In this document: positions 33,623 through 41,760 of the stretch, one piece after another
How the letters are laid out: every line of letters starts with the position of its first letter
Position numbering within the stretch: position 1 is the first letter of the stretch
From: Glycomyces harbinensis
GTDB taxonomy: Bacteria; Actinomycetota; Actinomycetes; Mycobacteriales; Micromonosporaceae
Assembly: GCF_900101745.1 (NCBI RefSeq)
Contig: NZ_FNAD01000025.1
Location: 1 to 59,463 of the forward strand
Reading direction: 5' to 3'
DNA length: 59,463 bases
Notes under the pieces: model-generated
The model's database searches: none
What the model saw: only the letters and a program-made list of their open reading frames with translations
Told to the model about the DNA's origin: nothing
Made by a program: the position numbers and the translations under genes

Positions 33623-34939
33623 ATGACCTTCCCGCCCCCGCCCCCGGACCGCATGCACCTCCAGTACCAGCCTGTTCCGGTGCAGCAGCCGCAGCAGATG
33701 GGGCCGGGAGGCGCGTACGGGCCGATGCGCCAGGACCCCGGCCAGCCCGTCCCCGGGCAGCTCCCGCCCCCGTCGATGACGGCGGCGAAACCCGGCACGA
33801 TCACCGGCGTCCAGGTGATCCTGTGGATCTTCCTGGCGCTCGGCTCGCTCGGGAACCTCGCCTCGATCATCAGCATGGTCGACATGTTCAACCCGTTCCA
33901 GCTGATCGGCCTGGGCTTCGCCGCGTACTCCACGATCCAGGCGCTCCTGAGCGGCGTGCACATCGCGCGCGGCAAGCGCTGGGCGTGGATCTGGACGCTC
34001 GTCAGCGCGATCCTCGGCCTGCTCATGAGCGCCGCCGCGATCGTCTTCGGCGTCATCTACGTCGACAACGGCGGCTGGGTCACGCTCCTGGTCGGCATCG
34101 CCCTCGCCGCCCTCTACGGCACGCTCCTGGGGCTCCTGTGCTCCAAGTCCGCTCGCCAGTGGATCCTCATGCACCGCATCCAAAGGGGCGAAGTACAGCT
34201 CCCGGGCGGCATGGGCCCGGACGGCGCGGTGCAGGGCGGCACGGCACAGGGAGGCATGGTGCAGGGTTCGGCGCCGCAGCGGCCCGAGACCAAGCCCGGC
34301 ACCGTGAACTTCGCGATCGTGGTGCTCGGACTGCTCGTCCTGGCGACCGGCTGGAGCCTCTACGCCAACGTCACCACGCTGATTGCGATGAACCGGGCCG
34401 GCGTGCCGACGGGCATCGAGTACATGGCCATGGGATACGGCGCGTTCATCGTCGTCGTCAGCATCTCGGTCCTCGCGCCGATCCTGGTGTGCGCGCTGAT
34501 CGCGGCCCTCGGCCTCAACAAGGGCAGGTTCGGCGCCCGCGTCTTCACCATCATCTGGACCTCGGTCCTGGTGCTGCCCTGGGGATTCCTGGTCTTCGGC
34601 CAGGTCATGGACTACCTCCGGTACGCCGACGCGATCCCGCCGCCGGACCGGAGCTCCTGGACGATCGCCGTCGCCCGCGGCGTCGCGATCGTCGTGCTCC
34701 TGGTCGTCGCGTTCATCGCGGTCCTGCTGCCGGGCGTGCGCGCCTGGACGCCGGGGAAGCCCGCGACCGCGCTGGTCGTCATGGTTCCGATGGGGCAGCC
34801 GCAGCCCGGACCGTACGGACAGCAGCAGGCGCCGCAATACGGAGGGCCGCAGGGCTCGCATTACGGTGGGCCGCAAGGTCAGCAGGCCCCACAACAGCAA
34901 GGCCCCGCGCAGCAGCCGCCGTACCCGCCGCAATACTGA
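33623..34939 (+). CDS. polytopic membrane protein, tandem paralogue 1
   Basis: A 438-residue protein. A Pro/Gln-rich N-terminus contains GPGGAYGPM, and about eight membrane helices form two four-helix halves (about 55-180 and 235-360). Between them is a KSARQWILMHRIQRGEV amphipathic segment; the C-terminal tail is Pro/Gln/Tyr-rich. It shares GKRWAWIW, the four-helix unit and the N-terminal motif with the next gene. Function unknown. GAGGA occurs about ten bases before the ATG. Confidence 0.78.
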   Translation: MTFPPPPPDRMHLQYQPVPVQQPQQMGPGGAYGPMRQDPGQPVPGQLPPPSMTAAKPGTITGVQVILWIFLALGSLGNLASIISMVDMFNPFQLIGLGFAAYSTIQALLSGVHIARGKRWAWIWTLVSAILGLLMSAAAIVFGVIYVDNGGWVTLLVGIALAALYGTLLGLLCSKSARQWILMHRIQRGEVQLPGGMGPDGAVQGGTAQGGMVQGSAPQRPETKPGTVNFAIVVLGLLVLATGWSLYANVTTLIAMNRAGVPTGIEYMAMGYGAFIVVVSISVLAPILVCALIAALGLNKGRFGARVFTIIWTSVLVLPWGFLVFGQVMDYLRYADAIPPPDRSSWTIAVARGVAIVVLLVVAFIAVLLPGVRAWTPGKPATALVVMVPMGQPQPGPYGQQQAPQYGGPQGSHYGGPQGQQAPQQQGPAQQPPYPPQY

Positions 34940-34973
34940 ACCCGACACCGCCGCCGACCCCTGAGAGCGCAAC

Positions 34974-35858
34974 TTGTCGTACCGTGCAACGCAACCGCCC
35001 GCTCCCGATCTCCGCGCCGCGGCGCCCGCAGGGCCGGGCGGCGCGTACGGTCCGGTCCTGAACGGGCTGGTCCCGTCCGCGCTGGGTCAGCTCGACATGA
35101 AGATGGCCAAGCCCCGCAGCATCAGCGGGATCCAGGTGCTCCTGGCGGTGTTCGCGTTCGTCGCCACCGGCGCCGACCTGTACATGGCCTTCGTGATGGC
35201 CCAGGACTTCAGCCCGCTGAGCCTGCTCGGCCTGGCGTACGCGCTCTACACGACGGTCCAGTCGCTCATCACGCCGATCCAACTCAAGCTCGGCAAGCGC
35301 TGGGCGTGGATCTGGGGCTTCGTCACGGCCTCGGTGGGCGTGGTCGTGGCGCTCGGCACCACGATGGTCGGCATGGTCTCCTTCGACGCGCGACCGCTGC
35401 CGGTCCTGCTCGGGCTGGCGATCGCCGCCCTCTACGGGGCCGTCCTGGCGCTGCTGCTGTCGAAGTCGACGCGCCGGTGGATGCTCGTGCAGCGCATGCG
35501 CAGAGGCGAGGTTCCGGGGCCCGCGGTGCAGACCGCGCCGTTCGTCCCGCAGCAGTCCGCGGCGCCGTTCGTTCCGGCGCAGGTCGAGCCTCAGGTTCCG
35601 GCCGCGCCGCCCGCGACTCCGCCTACTCCTGCGGCACCTCCCGCGGCTCCCGCCGCGCCTCCGGCCGGGCCTCCGCAGCGGCCCGCTGGTCCGCCCGTGC
35701 CGCAGCAGAGGCCGCCGCTGCGAGGTCCCGTGGGGCCGCAGGGGCCGCCGAACCTGCATCTGCCGTACTGCCCGCCGCAGCCGCCGCACGGCGCGCCCGG
35801 GCATCGCCACTACGCCGCGCCGCCCGCCGCAGGGCAGCGGAGGTCCCAGGGCCGCTGA
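34974..35858 (+). CDS. polytopic membrane protein, tandem paralogue 2
   Basis: A 294-residue paralogue of the upstream gene's first half: GPGGAYGPV near the N-terminus, four membrane helices (about 45-160) with LGKRWAWIWGF, then KSTRRWMLVQRMRRGEV and a long Pro/Ala-rich tail. The TTG start at 34974 is preferred over internal ATGs because the GPGGAYGP motif conserved with the paralogue lies upstream of them. 34 bp after paralogue 1, likely the same operon. The pair probably arose by tandem duplication. Confidence 0.75.
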   Translation: MSYRATQPPAPDLRAAAPAGPGGAYGPVLNGLVPSALGQLDMKMAKPRSISGIQVLLAVFAFVATGADLYMAFVMAQDFSPLSLLGLAYALYTTVQSLITPIQLKLGKRWAWIWGFVTASVGVVVALGTTMVGMVSFDARPLPVLLGLAIAALYGAVLALLLSKSTRRWMLVQRMRRGEVPGPAVQTAPFVPQQSAAPFVPAQVEPQVPAAPPATPPTPAAPPAAPAAPPAGPPQRPAGPPVPQQRPPLRGPVGPQGPPNLHLPYCPPQPPHGAPGHRHYAAPPAAGQRRSQGR

Positions 35859-35865
35859 ACGGGGT

Positions 35866-36846
35866 TCAGCCCGAGACCGAGCGCCAGCCGCAGATGTTCG
35901 TGTCGAGCGCCTCGGCGGACTGGTCGACCTCGACGGTGAGCGCGATCGAGGAGCCGTCGGCGAGTTCGACCTCGACCTCCGTGGCCTCGACCGACATCGG
36001 CTGCACCTCGGCGGTGTCGGCGTCCCAGGACTCCCATTCGCCGGTGTAGTCCTCGACGGGCCGTTCCCTGAGGTCGTCGCAGAGCATCGCGTAGGCCGAG
36101 TCCCAGTCCTCGTCGGCGACTTCGGCGATGAAGTCCTCGGCGGTGGACTCCATCTTGTCGAGGACCGAGTTCGTGAACGTCGTGAACGCGACGACCACCG
36201 CGATGACGACGGTGGCGACCAAGGCGACGCCGCCGCCGATGCCGAACGCGAGCTTCATCGCGAGGCGGCCGCCGTTGACGTCGGTGGGCGGGGCCGCGAA
36301 CGGGACCGGGACGCCCGAAGGGGGCGGCGGCGGGGCCGAGGGCACCGGCGGCGGCTCGACCTCCTTGGTGGTCGGCGGCAGCGCGAGCGTCTGGTCGGTC
36401 GGAGATTCAAGCGCGGCCGACGGGACGGAGGCGGCGTCGGCCGGTTCGGGCACCGACGGCTCGGGTTCGAGCGGGATCGGCGCGGCGCCGGGATCCGGGG
36501 CGACCTGCGCGGGCGCGGCGGGTTCGGCGACCGCTTCGACGTGCGCGCGGGGGTCGGACGGGACCTGCTCGGGCGCGGCCTCGCCGCGGCCGGGCTCGGG
36601 GATCGGCTCGGCGTACGAGTGCGAGGGCGGTTCGGCCTCGACGGACGCGAACGCCTGGGAGTCCGGATGCTGGTCGACCTGCGGGTCGACCCGGGGTTCG
36701 GGACTCGGCGGCGCGTCGTGCGGGGACGCCGCGGAGTTCGGGGGCGCCGTCGGGTTCAGGGGCTCCGCCGGGTTCACGGGCGCTGCCGGGGGTTCTGGAC
36801 GCGGCTGCTCCGGCGGTGCGGCGTCGGGGTTCGGCCGGTCGGTCAT
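35866..36846 (-). CDS. Pro-rich single-pass membrane protein with extracellular domain
   Basis: A 326-residue protein. A Pro/Ala/Glu-rich disordered N-terminus (1-190) is followed by one membrane helix (about 205-230: GGGVALVATVVIAVVVAFTT). A short extracellular domain (AEDFIAEVADEDWDSAYAML, then ICGWRSVSG) with two cysteines is of DUF4878-like type. The ATG overlaps the stop of the upstream ABM-like gene by four bases, placing it last in the znu-smtB-zur transcription unit. Function unknown. Confidence 0.75.
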   Translation of the reverse strand: MTDRPNPDAAPPEQPRPEPPAAPVNPAEPLNPTAPPNSAASPHDAPPSPEPRVDPQVDQHPDSQAFASVEAEPPSHSYAEPIPEPGRGEAAPEQVPSDPRAHVEAVAEPAAPAQVAPDPGAAPIPLEPEPSVPEPADAASVPSAALESPTDQTLALPPTTKEVEPPPVPSAPPPPPSGVPVPFAAPPTDVNGGRLAMKLAFGIGGGVALVATVVIAVVVAFTTFTNSVLDKMESTAEDFIAEVADEDWDSAYAMLCDDLRERPVEDYTGEWESWDADTAEVQPMSVEATEVEVELADGSSIALTVEVDQSAEALDTNICGWRSVSG

Positions 36847-37238
36847 CTGGCGGCCTCCCGGCGGGCCTCGTCGGGGTCGGCGGTGCGGTCGGAGTCGGTG
36901 CGCACGGGCTCGGCGCCCGGTTCGCACTCGGCGAGGACCTCGAAGCCGGAGGCCTCGGGGAGCGCGCGGGAGAGCAGCGGGGTCGCCATCTTCACCTGGA
37001 AGTTCGAGAGCGCCCGGCGGTAGGAGCCGACGCCGTTCCACTCGGTCCAGAGCATCCAGGCGGTGTCGTCGCCGTCGCTGAAGTCGTCGACGGCGCGCCC
37101 GAGTCCCCCGCGGAGGTAGCCGTCGCAGGAGGCGAGCGCGCCGAGGGCGCCCTCGGCGTCGCGCGAGAAGGTGTCCGCCTCGCCTTCGCTTACGGCGAAA
37201 CGATATACAACCAGCACGGTCCTCACCCTACTTGGCAT
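36843..37238 (-). CDS. ABM-like (dimeric alpha-beta barrel) domain protein
   Basis: A 131-residue protein with the antibiotic biosynthesis monooxygenase-like pattern: an initial VLVVYRFAV strand, CDGYLRGGLGRAVDD, and WTEWNGVGSYRRALSN. Such folds serve as small monooxygenases or binding proteins. The ATG at 37238 begins four bases after the zur stop; a GTG eight codons in is an alternative. Its place in a zinc-uptake operon is unexplained. Confidence 0.65.
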   Translation of the reverse strand: MPSRVRTVLVVYRFAVSEGEADTFSRDAEGALGALASCDGYLRGGLGRAVDDFSDGDDTAWMLWTEWNGVGSYRRALSNFQVKMATPLLSRALPEASGFEVLAECEPGAEPVRTDSDRTADPDEARREAAR

Positions 37239-37242
37239 TGAA

Positions 37243-37653
37243 CTACTGTGCGCAGTCGGCGCACAGGCCGTGGAGTTCGAGCGTGTGCCCGACCTCGGTG
37301 AACCCGTGCTCGGCGGCGACCTTGTTGGTCCAGCGCTCGACGGTCGGCCCGGCCACCTCCACGGTCTTGCCGCACGAACGGCACACCAGGTGGTGGTGGT
37401 GCTCCTCGGCGGAGCAGAGCCGGTAGAGGTGGTCGCCGCCCGGCAGGCGCATGACGTCGACGATGTCGGCCTCGGCGAACGCCTGGAGGGTGCGGTAGAC
37501 CGTGGTCAGGCCGATCTTGGACCCGGCGTCGCGCAGAATCGCGTGGAGGTCCTGCGCCGAGCGGAAGGCCTCGTCGTGTTCGAGCAGCTCGAGGATCGCG
37601 GTCCGCTGCTTGGTGGACCTGGCCATGTTGTCGGCCGGGGGCTTCGTGGCCAC
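37243..37653 (-). CDS. zur: zinc uptake regulator Zur (Fur family)
   Basis: A 136-residue Fur-family repressor. A winged helix (QRTAILELLEHDEAFRSAQD, then GLTTVYRTLQAFAEADIV) is followed by a dimerisation domain with the EEHHHHLVC metal segment and two structural CxxC pairs (CRSC and CADC). Operon position after znuACB and smtB, plus two Zur-like boxes in the window, identify it as Zur rather than Fur. The GTG at 37653 shares one base with the smtB stop (TAGTG), with GAGAGGA six bases upstream. Confidence 0.92.
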   Translation of the reverse strand: MATKPPADNMARSTKQRTAILELLEHDEAFRSAQDLHAILRDAGSKIGLTTVYRTLQAFAEADIVDVMRLPGGDHLYRLCSAEEHHHHLVCRSCGKTVEVAGPTVERWTNKVAAEHGFTEVGHTLELHGLCADCAQ

Positions 37654-38027
37654 TAGCGTTCCTCTCGGGCGTGGTGGACGGCGTCGGTGACGATGTGCGC
37701 GATGTGGTCGTCGATGAGCGAGTAGGAGATCTCCCGCCCCGATCGGGTGCCGCGCACGATACCCGCCCCGCGCAGCACCCGCAAATGCTGGGAGACCAGG
37801 GGCTGCGTGACGCCCAGGGTCTCCACTATCTGGTGGACGTACTTGGGTCCGGCGGCCAGCTCCATCACGATGGCGATCCGCAGCGGCGCGGCCAGCGCGC
37901 GCAGCAGCTCCCCGGCCGCTTCGTAGTCGGCTGGGGTGGACTCTTCGGCTCGCTCGGTCTCGGTCCGCACCTGGCAAAAATATCTCGTCGCCGGGCCGTC
38001 GGGGGTTCCAGGTGCCGCAGAGGTCAT
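37653..38027 (-). CDS. smtB: ArsR/SmtB zinc-sensing repressor
   Basis: A 124-residue ArsR-family winged helix (LRALAAPLRIAIVMEL, then GVTQPLVSQHLRVLRGAG). The last helix contains D-D-H followed by ten residues, then H-x2-E (IDDHIAHIVTDAVHHAREE), exactly the alpha-5 zinc site D-x-H-x10-H-x2-E of SmtB/CzrA. It should release DNA when zinc binds. Its ATG overlaps the znuB stop by four bases and its stop overlaps the zur start. Mycobacteria also have a smtB-zur operon, in which the SmtB product controls zur. Confidence 0.92.
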   Translation of the reverse strand: MTSAAPGTPDGPATRYFCQVRTETERAEESTPADYEAAGELLRALAAPLRIAIVMELAAGPKYVHQIVETLGVTQPLVSQHLRVLRGAGIVRGTRSGREISYSLIDDHIAHIVTDAVHHAREER

Positions 38028-38920
38028 GCTTTCGCGGGGAGCTCGACCTCGAGAGGCTCCCCTTCGGGCGGCAGGTGGCCGCGTCGGGTGCGCCGCAGGC
38101 GCCGCACAGCGGCCGCCGCGAGCGCGGTGGCGACGAAGGCGGCGACGCCGATGAGCACGATCGTGGACCCGGGCGGGACGTCCTTCACGGCCGAGGCGAG
38201 GACGCCGGTGCCGGCGATGAGGAGGCCGGCGCCCATCGCGGCGAACATGGTGGCCTTGAACGAGCGCGTGAACTGCTGGACCGTGACGACGGGGATCACC
38301 AGGAGGGCGCTGACCAGGAGCAGGCCGACCGCGCGCATGGACACCGAGACGGTGACGGCGGTGGTGACGAGCAGGAGCAGGTTCAGGGCGCCGACGGGGA
38401 GGCCGGAGACGCGGGCGTACTGCTCGTCGGCGCAGATCGCGGTGAGCCAGGGCCGGAGCACGAGCATGAGGACGGCGACGACCGCGCCGCCGATCACGAT
38501 GGTCCAGACTTCGGACCAGCCGGCGGTCAGGAGCGAGCCGAACAGGTACTGCTGGAGGTTCGCGACGCCCTTGTCGGAGGCGATGCCGGTGAGGTAGACG
38601 CCGCCGGCGATGCCACCGTAGAACATCATGGCGAGCGCGACGTCGCCGGAGGTCTTGGAGTGGCTGCGCAGCAGCTCCATGACGATCGAGGCGGCGACGG
38701 TGACGGCGAGCGTCGTCCACAGGGGGGCGGTGCCGGTGAGGAAGCCGATGGCGACGCCGGTCAAGGCGATGTGGCCGAGGCCGTCGCCGATGAGCGCGAG
38801 GCGCTTCTGGACGAGGAAGACGCCGACGGAGGGCGCGCACAGGCCCACCACGAGCGCGCTGATGAGGGCGCGCTGCATGAACTCGTACTCGAAGTAGCCG
38901 AAGACCTGCTCGAGGTTCAT
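38024..38920 (-). CDS. znuB: zinc ABC transporter permease ZnuB
   Basis: A 298-residue metal ABC-3 permease with about eight to nine helices. Family signatures include LALIGDGLGHIALTGVAIG and SVSMRAVGLLLVSALLVIP. Its ATG overlaps the znuC stop by four bases (ATGA). With ZnuA and ZnuC it imports zinc across the membrane. Confidence 0.94.
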   Translation of the reverse strand: MNLEQVFGYFEYEFMQRALISALVVGLCAPSVGVFLVQKRLALIGDGLGHIALTGVAIGFLTGTAPLWTTLAVTVAASIVMELLRSHSKTSGDVALAMMFYGGIAGGVYLTGIASDKGVANLQQYLFGSLLTAGWSEVWTIVIGGAVVAVLMLVLRPWLTAICADEQYARVSGLPVGALNLLLLVTTAVTVSVSMRAVGLLLVSALLVIPVVTVQQFTRSFKATMFAAMGAGLLIAGTGVLASAVKDVPPGSTIVLIGVAAFVATALAAAAVRRLRRTRRGHLPPEGEPLEVELPAKA

Positions 38921-39678
38921 TTGCCGCCCCAGAAGTCCTCGGCCGTCTGGCCGTTCGAATGCGGATGCGAATGCTGGTGGCCGGGGTCGGCGTGCTCGCC
39001 GACGGGGCGCGGGGGCTCGCCGTCGTGGACGACCCTGCCGTCGGCGAGGACCACGGCGCGGTCGAGGCGGTCGGTGAGGGGGCCGAGTTCGTGGGTGACG
39101 AGGAGGACGGCGCATCCGGCGTCGATGCGGTCGGCGACGACCGCGGCGAGCGCGGCCTGGGTCTCGGCGTCGACGCCGACGGTGGGCTCGTCCATGATGA
39201 GCAGTTCGGGGTCGGTGGCGAGGGCGCGGGCGATGAGCACGCGCTGCTGCTGGCCGCCCGAGAGCGTGTCGACGGAGCAGTGGGCGTGGTCGGCGAGGCC
39301 GACCTCGTCGAGGCTGCGGGCGACGGCGTCGCGGTCGGCGCGGCGCGAGGGCATGCCGAGGAGGCGGTGGGCGAGGCGTCCCTGGGAGACGACTTCGGCG
39401 GCGGTGGAGGGGACGCCGGAGGCGGCGCCGGTGCGCTGGGGGACGTAGCCGACGCGCTTCCAGTCGCGGAAGCGCTTCTGGGCGGTGCCGAACAGCTCGA
39501 TGGTCCCGCCGGCGAGCGGGACGAGGCCGGCGACCGCCTTGATCAGCGTGGACTTCCCGGAGCCGTTGGCGCCCATGAGGGCCACGGCCTCGCCGGGCGC
39601 GACGGCGAGGTCGACGCCGCGTACGACGGCGCGACCGCCGTAGGAGACGGTCGCGCCGTGGACGTTGAGAACGGGCAT
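38917..39678 (-). CDS. znuC: zinc ABC transporter ATPase ZnuC with His-rich tail
   Basis: A 253-residue ATPase. Walker A is GANGSGKST, the signature is LSGGQQQR, Walker B is LLIMDEP and the H-loop is VTHELG. The C-terminal tail (about 227-245) contains HADPGHQHSHPHS, a probable metal-binding or sensing stretch. It starts 15 bases after znuA. Confidence 0.95.
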   Translation of the reverse strand: MPVLNVHGATVSYGGRAVVRGVDLAVAPGEAVALMGANGSGKSTLIKAVAGLVPLAGGTIELFGTAQKRFRDWKRVGYVPQRTGAASGVPSTAAEVVSQGRLAHRLLGMPSRRADRDAVARSLDEVGLADHAHCSVDTLSGGQQQRVLIARALATDPELLIMDEPTVGVDAETQAALAAVVADRIDAGCAVLLVTHELGPLTDRLDRAVVLADGRVVHDGEPPRPVGEHADPGHQHSHPHSNGQTAEDFWGGK

Positions 39679-39693
39679 GGGGGCAATGCTGCC

Positions 39694-40728
39694 TTACGCC
39701 GCGCCGAGGGCGGTCTGCAACGCGGCGAGGTTCTCGCGCATCACAGTGAAGTAGTCGGCGTCGGCGTCGGTCTGCTCGGCGGTGAGGCCTTCGAGCGGGT
39801 TGAGGACGGCGGTGTCGGCGCCGGTCTCGGCCGCGAGGGTGTCGGCGATGTCGGGCGAGACGAGGGTCTCGAAGAAGATCGTGCTGATGCCGTTGGTCTC
39901 GACGTATTCGGCGACCTCGGCCATGCGCTGGGTGTCGGGCTCCTGGTCGGGGCTCAGGCCGGAGATGGCGACCTGGGTGAGGCCGTAGCGGTCGGCGAGG
40001 TAGCCGAAGGCGGCGTGGGAGGTGACGATGGCGTCGCTGGTGCGGCCGGCGAGGGCGTCGGTGAACTCGGCGTCGAGTTCGGTGAGGTCGGCGGCGAAGG
40101 CTTCGGCGGCGGCGGTGTAGTCGTCGGCGTTGGTCTCGTCGATGCCGGCCAGGCCGTCGCCGATGGCGGTGCCGATCTGGGCGTAGCGGGTCGGGTCGAG
40201 CCAGATGTGGGGGTCGACGCCTTCGAGCTCGTCGGCGTGCTCGTGCTCCTCTTCGCCCTCTTCCTCGGCGTGGGACTCGGTCTCTTCCTCGGAGTGCGAC
40301 TCCTCTTCGGCGTGCTCGTCCGCGTGCTCCTCCTCGGCGTGGTCGTCCTCGAAGACCTGGGTGGAGTCGTAGCCGATGGTCTCGACGGCGGTGGCGACGT
40401 CGAGGGACTTGTCGGGGGCGTACTGCTCGATGGCGGCGTCGAGTTCGGGGATGAAGTCCTTGAGGTAGACGACGTAGTCGGCCTCTTCGATGGCGGCGAT
40501 GTCGGAGGGGGAGAGCTCGAGGTCGTGGGGCTCCTGGCCGGCGGGGGTGAGGTTGGTGACCGTGACGTTGCCGTCGCCGACCTGCTCGGTGGCGTAGGCG
40601 AGGGGGTAGAAGGCGGCGACGACGTTGATCTCGCCGTCGTCGGCGCTGTCGCCGCCGCAGGCGGCGAGGGTGCCGGCCGCGACGAGGCCGGCGATGGGCA
40701 GGAGGAAGAGACTGGAACGGCGCATCAT
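39694..40728 (-). CDS. znuA: zinc-binding lipoprotein ZnuA
   Basis: A 344-residue extracellular solute-binding lipoprotein. The signal peptide ends in lipobox LAAC (Cys near 24). Conserved metal ligands lie near GQEPHDLELSP, VDPHIWLDP and SHAAFGYLADRYGL. Between the first two is a His/Glu/Asp-rich loop (HAEEEHADEHAEEE type) typical of zinc-specific members. The ATG at 40728 (or the next codon) is chosen over upstream starts because AAGG precedes it and the lipoprotein signal begins MRRSS. The Zur box at 40746-40760 lies 17 bases upstream. Confidence 0.95.
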   Translation of the reverse strand: MMRRSSLFLLPIAGLVAAGTLAACGGDSADDGEINVVAAFYPLAYATEQVGDGNVTVTNLTPAGQEPHDLELSPSDIAAIEEADYVVYLKDFIPELDAAIEQYAPDKSLDVATAVETIGYDSTQVFEDDHAEEEHADEHAEEESHSEEETESHAEEEGEEEHEHADELEGVDPHIWLDPTRYAQIGTAIGDGLAGIDETNADDYTAAAEAFAADLTELDAEFTDALAGRTSDAIVTSHAAFGYLADRYGLTQVAISGLSPDQEPDTQRMAEVAEYVETNGISTIFFETLVSPDIADTLAAETGADTAVLNPLEGLTAEQTDADADYFTVMRENLAALQTALGAA

Positions 40729-40745
40729 TGAACCTTGCCCAGTCA

Positions 40746-40760
40746 TGACAATCATTGTCA
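40746..40760. promoter_or_regulatory. Zur box upstream of znuA
   Basis: TGACAATCATTGTCA, a perfect 7-1-7 palindrome immediately before znuA. It matches the box at 23397-23411 at 12 of 15 positions. Confidence 0.93.
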
Positions 40761-40913
40761 ACAGCTAATATGAGCGTTCGTGCAGGAATGATCGACCGTG
40801 AGCTGGGGAAACGCCTGGGCGCGGGCGCTTCGGCCGCGCAGGGTAAATGATCGGTATCACGTTCGATATCGCGCGAACGGGTGAATTCCGGGCACGGGGT
40901 GCGCCGAGGGGCG

Positions 40914-40982
40914 GGTTCTTGTCGGACCCGCAAGGGAAGGTTGCGGCTACCTTTCCCCCGGGTGGGTGGGGGTTAGGGATGG
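40914..40982 (-). repeat. 69-bp dispersed intergenic repeat, copy B
   Basis: Reverse complement of copy A at 63 of 69 positions. The plus strand of 40960-40978 reads GGGTGGGTGGGGGTTAGGG, so the G-quadruplex motif is kept despite a substitution. Relative to znuA it has the same orientation and a similar distance (153 bp before the earliest codon at 40761) as copy A has to the dihydrouridine synthase gene. Confidence 0.9.
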
Positions 40983-41046
40983 TCTGTGGGGAACGCGAAC
41001 GTTCAGAGCGCCTGCGGTCGCCGGCCACCGGTCCCACCGGTCGCCG

Positions 41047-41760
41047 CTACTGGTACTCGTTGTCCGGGGTCGGGATGCCCGTGATCGACTCGACCTCGAT
41101 GTAGGGCACCAGCTCGCCGTTGATCTCGTCGCGGCCCTGGCGCGGCGTGTACTCGCCGATCACCTCGACCCACTGGTCCGGCTCCAGGCCGGCCGGGATC
41201 TCACCGTCGAAGCCGATCTTCACCGGCCGCGCGTCAGCCGCGCAGCACGAGACGACCATGCGCGCCAGCTGCGGCTCGTCCCCGTCGTAGAGGATGAACC
41301 CGCGCAGCTGGATGCGGTGGCCCTCCAGGGTGTGACCGTCGTCGAAGATCGCCCGCGCCGCGTAGTCGAGCAGCGTCAGCGGCACCGGGTCCACGTCGTC
41401 GGGCAGGTCGGGGTACGTCGACCGGTCCTCCTCCGCGCCGACCACCGTGCCGGTCCGCTCGGCCTCGTAGGAGCCGAGGGCGTCGGGCGCGACCAGGAGC
41501 ATGCCGACCACCGGCGCGAGCAGCAGCCACGCGACCTTCGGATCGCCGTGGCCGTGGCCGTCGTCGTCGTCGGCCTCCCGCCGGTCGCGCCAGGCCTGCC
41601 AGCCGGTGATCGCGGCGACCACCAGCAGGATCGCCCCGGCCGGGAGGATCAGCCAGAACGCGTACGGCTTCACGTAGTTGAGGTAGTCGCCCGTGGCGGC
41701 CAGCCGGAGCATGCCCCCGCCGACCAGGAGCAGGATGATCGCCTGCGCGTCGCGCCTCAC
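41047..41760 (-). CDS. TIGR03943/DUF1980 family membrane protein
   Basis: A 237-residue protein with two N-terminal membrane helices (about 5-55), an acidic His-containing loop (DDDDGHGHGD), another helix near 80, and a C-terminal OB-like domain with VVSCCAADARPVKIGFDGE and ADEWVEVIGEY-like patterning characteristic of TIGR03943. The GTG at 41760 overlaps the preceding permease stop by four bases (GTGA). These proteins always pair with DUF318 permeases. Next to znuABC, a zinc or other metal link is likely but not proven. Confidence 0.85.
   Translation of the reverse strand: MRRDAQAIILLLVGGGMLRLAATGDYLNYVKPYAFWLILPAGAILLVVAAITGWQAWRDRREADDDDGHGHGDPKVAWLLLAPVVGMLLVAPDALGSYEAERTGTVVGAEEDRSTYPDLPDDVDPVPLTLLDYAARAIFDDGHTLEGHRIQLRGFILYDGDEPQLARMVVSCCAADARPVKIGFDGEIPAGLEPDQWVEVIGEYTPRQGRDEINGELVPYIEVESITGIPTPDNEYQ

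Larger units (their letters stand above)
40729..41046. other. intergenic region between znuA and TIGR03943 gene
   Basis: A 318-bp gap with the Zur box (40746-40760), an AT-richer stretch around 40761-40780 that probably holds the znuA promoter, and copy B of the 69-bp repeat (40914-40982). No protein gene is supported. Confidence 0.7.

Noticed and set aside
38024..40933. Apparent single 969-residue frame spanning znuA, znuC and znuB
   Set aside because: Its N-terminal two thirds are an Arg-rich off-frame translation; only the last 298 residues (ZnuB) are real and start at the ATG at 38920.
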